Shown here piece by piece: positions 6,627-9,681 of a DNA stretch of 9,681 nucleotides. This stretch comes from Gordonia sp. UBA5067 (GTDB lineage Bacteria > Actinomycetota > Actinomycetes > Mycobacteriales > Mycobacteriaceae). Position numbers and translations under genes: made by a program. The DNA lies in the NCBI RefSeq assembly GCF_002414845.1, contig NZ_DIAX01000026.1, positions 1,949-11,629 on the forward strand. Reading direction: 5' to 3'. The notes below the pieces were generated by a model, which was not told the DNA's origin, searched no databases, and was given only the letters and a program-made list of their open reading frames with translations. How positions within the stretch are numbered: the first letter of the stretch is position 1; every line of letters starts with the position of its first letter.

Positions 6627-9071
6627 GTGGGCAAGCTTTCCAACACGATGTGGCGGCTCCTTGGAGCCCAGAGTGGCCGCAACCAGTCCAAATCAGTGGC
6701 GCTGATCAAGAAGGCCGCCGACCACGACGACTGGGCGGCGGGTTTCGACGACGACGGGTTCGCGGCAGCGGCCCGCGAACTGGACATCGCCACCGATCTC
6801 GCTGATCGCGCCAAGTTCTTGGCGCTGGTCCGTGAGGCCGCGGACCGAGCATTGTCATTGCGCCCCTATGACGTGCAGCTACAGGGGTCCTTGCGCATGC
6901 TTGAGGGCGACGTCGTCGAGATGGCCACCGGTGAGGGCAAGACGCTCTCCGGGGCGATTGCCGCCATCGGTTACGTCCTCCTCGGTCACAAGGTCCAGGT
7001 GATCTCGGTCAACGACTATCTGGCCGGCCGGGACGAAGCGTGGATGCGCCCGCTCTTCGACATGTTCGGTATCAGCGTGGGCGCCGTCGCCGAGTCTTCG
7101 ACGGCGTCGGAGCGCAAGGCCGCCTACGAAGCCGACGTCACCTACGGTTCGGTGAACGAAATCGGCTTCGACGTCCTGCGCGACCAACTGGTCATCCGTG
7201 AAGACGATCTCATCGCACCCCAACCCGATGTCGCGATCATCGACGAGGCCGACTCGGTCCTTGTCGACGAGGCCCTCATTCCGCTCATCTTGGCCGGATC
7301 GGCGACCGGTGAGGTCGCCGACGCGGCGATCGCCGACGTGGTGTCGCGCATGAAGCCCAAGCACTACGAGATCGATACCGAGGGCCGCAACATCAGCCTT
7401 ACCGACGAAGGTGCCGCCTACGTCGAGGACGAACTCGGTGTGAACCTTTACAGCGAGGCGCATGTGGGGACCACGCTGGTCCACACCAATATCGCGCTCT
7501 ACGCCTACTACTTGCTCGAACGCGATGTGCATTACATCGTCCGCGACGGACAGGTGAAGCTGATCAACGCGTCGCGCGGTCGCGTGGCCCAGTTGCAGCG
7601 CTGGCCCGACGGTGTGCAGGCGGCGGTCGAGATCAAGGAGCGTCTGGACCAGACCGACTCGGGTGAGGTCATCGACACGATCACCGTGCAGGCGCTCATC
7701 GGCCGATACCCGAGGGTCTGCGGTATGACCGGCACCGCGCTGGCCGCCGGCGAGCAGTTCCGGCAGTTCTACGACCTCTACGTCTCGCAGATCCCGCCCA
7801 ACACCGAGAACGTCCGGGTCGACGAGCATGACCGTGTCTACGACACCAAGGCAAACAAGGTCGAGGCGATCGTCGACTTCGTTACGGAGATCCATGAGAT
7901 CGGCCAGCCGATCCTGATTGGCACCCACGATGTCGCCGAATCCGAGGAGTTGGCGTACTTCCTGGAGAAGGCCGGGGTGTCGTGCGTGGTGCTCAATGCC
8001 AAGAACGACGCGGAGGAGGCGACGATCATCGCCGACGCCGGCAAGCTCGATGCGGTCACCGTGTCCACGCAGATGGCTGGGCGCGGTACCGATATCCGCC
8101 TCGGCGGCTCGGAGGCGACGCCGGCAGAGCACGACGAAGTGGCCGAACTCGGCGGGCTTTGCGTGATCGGAACCGGGCGCTACGACACCGAACGCCTCGA
8201 CAATCAGTTGCGCGGACGCGCCGGCCGGCAGGGCGACCCGGGCACGTCGGTGTTCTTCTCCTCGTTGGAAGATCCGTTGGTGACGCGCAACCTCTCCTTC
8301 AAGCGCGATCCGGAGTCCTCCGAGCCCGATGGTTCGATGGGATCGCGTGGGGTCGAGTTGATCGAACAGGCGCAGCGGGTCGCAGAGGGGGTGATGCTCG
8401 AACTGCACGCCAATACGTGGCGCTACAACACCCTGGTCAACCAGCAGCGCGACATCATCGTCGCGCGCCGCATGGCCTTATTGCGCACCGATGAGGCGTT
8501 GACCGACCTCGCTGAGCTGGAACCGGTCCGCTACCAGTCCCTGCTTGACGGGCACCTCCCGGCGCCGGCCAAGGCCGAGCAGAAGGATGCCGAGCAGAAG
8601 GACGCCGAGGCGCCGGACGGTGTCGATGCCGCCGACGTGACAGCCGCCGACGATGGTGCCGATCTCGACGGCATCAGCGACTTCGGCCCGGTGACCGAGA
8701 AGGTCGAGAAGCCGGTTCTGGCGCAGGCGGCGCGCGAAATCATGCTCTTCCACCTCGACCGGGCGTGGAGTGACCACCTCGCCTATGTCTCCGATGTCCG
8801 TTCGAGTATCCACTTGCGCGCTATCGGCCGGGAGTCGCCGCTCGACGAATTCCACCGGCTGATCCTCGCCGAGTACACCAGACTGCCGGCTGAGGCCATC
8901 GCGGCGGCGCGCAAGACGTTCCGTGCGGCCACCATCACCAACGACGGGGTGGACCTCGGCAGTGCGGGTGAGCACCGGGCCACGTCGACCTGGACCTACA
9001 TGGTCCACGACAACCTGTTCTCCTCGGGCGGCGCCAAGATGCTGCAGGGCATCATCGGCGTCTTCCGCTAG
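6627..9071 (+). CDS. secA2: SecA2, accessory preprotein translocase ATPase
   Basis: SecA2 is the second SecA of mycobacteria and relatives; it drives export of a small set of proteins through the SecYEG channel beside the housekeeping SecA1. The product is 814 residues. Walker A is MATGEGKT with K105, followed by the DEAD-like Walker [13 protein letters not shown] (D206-D209). The preprotein cross-linking region follows, with [20 protein letters not shown]. The second nucleotide-binding domain has [13 protein letters not shown] (Q482-D489) and [17 protein letters not shown]. It lacks the C-terminal cysteine-rich zinc tail of SecA1 and ends GVFR, as SecA2 does. The whole length tracks M. tuberculosis SecA2 as remembered, including STWTYMV near the end, except for an added acidic segment at about residues 643-688. 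GTG 6627 gives [13 protein letters not shown], matching the conserved beginning. pgsA2 follows after 9 bp, probably in one operon. Confidence 0.96.
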   Translation: MGKLSNTMWRLLGAQSGRNQSKSVALIKKAADHDDWAAGFDDDGFAAAARELDIATDLADRAKFLALVREAADRALSLRPYDVQLQGSLRMLEGDVVEMATGEGKTLSGAIAAIGYVLLGHKVQVISVNDYLAGRDEAWMRPLFDMFGISVGAVAESSTASERKAAYEADVTYGSVNEIGFDVLRDQLVIREDDLIAPQPDVAIIDEADSVLVDEALIPLILAGSATGEVADAAIADVVSRMKPKHYEIDTEGRNISLTDEGAAYVEDELGVNLYSEAHVGTTLVHTNIALYAYYLLERDVHYIVRDGQVKLINASRGRVAQLQRWPDGVQAAVEIKERLDQTDSGEVIDTITVQALIGRYPRVCGMTGTALAAGEQFRQFYDLYVSQIPPNTENVRVDEHDRVYDTKANKVEAIVDFVTEIHEIGQPILIGTHDVAESEELAYFLEKAGVSCVVLNAKNDAEEATIIADAGKLDAVTVSTQMAGRGTDIRLGGSEATPAEHDEVAELGGLCVIGTGRYDTERLDNQLRGRAGRQGDPGTSVFFSSLEDPLVTRNLSFKRDPESSEPDGSMGSRGVELIEQAQRVAEGVMLELHANTWRYNTLVNQQRDIIVARRMALLRTDEALTDLAELEPVRYQSLLDGHLPAPAKAEQKDAEQKDAEAPDGVDAADVTAADDGADLDGISDFGPVTEKVEKPVLAQAAREIMLFHLDRAWSDHLAYVSDVRSSIHLRAIGRESPLDEFHRLILAEYTRLPAEAIAAARKTFRAATITNDGVDLGSAGEHRATSTWTYMVHDNLFSSGGAKMLQGIIGVFR
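8574..8603 (+). repeat. Two tandem 15-bp units inside secA2
   Basis: GCCGAGCAGAAGGAT (8574-8588) is followed directly by GCCGAGCAGAAGGAC (8589-8603) and then GCCGAG. The units differ by one silent base (GAT/GAC) and encode [12 protein letters not shown]. They form part of the acidic low-complexity insert of SecA2. Being in frame and 15 bp long, the repeat could vary in copy number without breaking the gene. Confidence 0.9.
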
Positions 9072-9080
9072 GCGTCTCGA

Positions 9081-9681
9081 GTGTCGGGGGATGGGTCGCG
9101 CAGCGATCGGGTAGTCACCGTGCCGAATGCACTGAGCGTGTTGCGGCTGGCGCTGGTTCCGGTCTTCCTCTACGTGCTGCTCGTCGTGAAGGCCGACGGA
9201 TGGGCGTTCGCCATCTTGATGGCGTCGGGGCTGTCCGATTGGCTCGACGGCAAGATCGCGCGATGGCTCGATCAGTCGTCGGCACTTGGCGTGTTACTCG
9301 ATCCTCTCGCCGACCGGGTGTACATCATCGCGATTCCGTTGGCGTTCGGGGTCCGTGGATTTATTCCGTGGTGGATCATCGGGTTGATCGTCGCCCGCGA
9401 CGTACTGCTCGCGGCACAAGTCCCGTTGCTGCGGCGCCGCGGGATCGTCGCGCTGCCGGTCCTCTATGTCGGTAAGGCGGCCACCTTCGCGTTGATGAGC
9501 GCCTTCCCGTGGATCCTGCTCGGGCAACTCGACACGCTGGTGGGGCGGATTGCGCTGCCGTTTGGCTGGGCGCTGCTCATTTGGGGCGTCGCCCTGTATC
9601 TGTGGACTTTCGTCCTCTACTGGTATCAGACCTTCAGTGTGGTGCGCGGCAACGCCGGACCGGAGACCCTCAGTTCGCCCC
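9081..9681 (+). CDS. pgsA2: CDP-alcohol phosphatidyltransferase, PgsA2-like (3' end cut by window)
   Basis: The first 200 residues of an integral membrane phospholipid synthase are present. The CDP-alcohol phosphatidyltransferase signature is complete: D53-x2-D56-G57-x2-A60-R61, G70, D74, D78 in SDWLDGKIAR and LGVLLDPLADR. These aspartates bind metal and the CDP-linked substrate. Hydrophobic segments lie at about 17-36, 80-105, 122-150 and 162-182. VPNALSVLRL, YVGKAATF and LIWGVALYLW follow M. tuberculosis PgsA2 (Rv1822, from memory), which also sits right after secA2. The alcohol acceptor is not settled: glycerol-3-phosphate is the annotated one, and cardiolipin synthesis has been proposed. 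GTG 9081 is chosen because it gives a 13-residue lead before VPNALS as in the relative and is 9 bp after the secA2 stop. The Shine-Dalgarno is weak (AGG at 9070), so coupling to secA2 is likely. GTG 9120 is the alternative start. Confidence 0.9.
   Translation, partial: MSGDGSRSDRVVTVPNALSVLRLALVPVFLYVLLVVKADGWAFAILMASGLSDWLDGKIARWLDQSSALGVLLDPLADRVYIIAIPLAFGVRGFIPWWIIGLIVARDVLLAAQVPLLRRRGIVALPVLYVGKAATFALMSAFPWILLGQLDTLVGRIALPFGWALLIWGVALYLWTFVLYWYQTFSVVRGNAGPETLSSP

Noticed and set aside
5621..6805. Plus-strand open frame of about 394 codons spanning the AIM24 end, the META gene and the secA2 start
   Set aside because: It runs through three real genes in another frame and its Arg/Gly/His-rich product has no family features.
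6879..8408. Long open frame on the minus strand (about 509 codons) opposite secA2
   Set aside because: It lies fully antisense to a clearly conserved gene. Its translation is rich in Arg, Asp, His and Val as expected for a GC-rich shadow frame, and shows no recognisable domain.

Overview
The window is high-GC actinobacterial DNA. The gene content (Suf operon with SufU, an LpqH-type lipoprotein, SecA2 followed by a PgsA2-type enzyme, a KstR-like operator) points to the order Mycobacteriales, perhaps a Gordonia-like genus. The order is well supported by protein similarity recalled from Mycobacterium tuberculosis; the genus is a guess.

Left part (1-2468, + strand): the 3' half of the Fe-S cluster assembly operon, in the order sufC (5' end cut by the window), sufS, sufU, sufT. 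SufS is the cysteine desulfurase, SufU its zinc-dependent sulfur acceptor, SufC the ATPase of the SufBCD scaffold and SufT a DUF59 maturation factor. Spacing is tight: 33 bp, 2 bp, then an ATGA overlap.

Middle part (2469-6529): a run of accessory single genes. These are a small LpqH (19 kDa antigen) family lipoprotein (+), a convergent NAD-dependent extended SDR/epimerase (-), an orphan ABC ATPase of the YlmA/ModF kind (+), a DUF2510-AIM24 fusion protein (+) and a secreted META-domain protein (-). A 14-bp inverted repeat matching the KstR (TetR-family, sterol catabolism) operator pattern lies just upstream of the SDR gene. The lipoprotein, ABC and META genes each have a TANNNT -10 hexamer only 6-7 nt before the start codon and no well-placed Shine-Dalgarno, which suggests leaderless mRNAs.

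Right part (6530-9681, + strand): secA2, the accessory SecA ATPase for specialised export, followed after 9 bp by a CDP-alcohol phosphatidyltransferase (pgsA2-like) that runs off the window. This SecA2 carries an acidic low-complexity insert where canonical SecA has its helical wing domain.

No mobile element, CRISPR array, tRNA, rRNA or defence system was seen. Most of the window is conserved housekeeping. The points most worth a second look are the KstR-like operator on an SDR gene, the SecA2 insert, the leaderless promoter series, and the joining of suf and secA2 loci that are far apart in M. tuberculosis.
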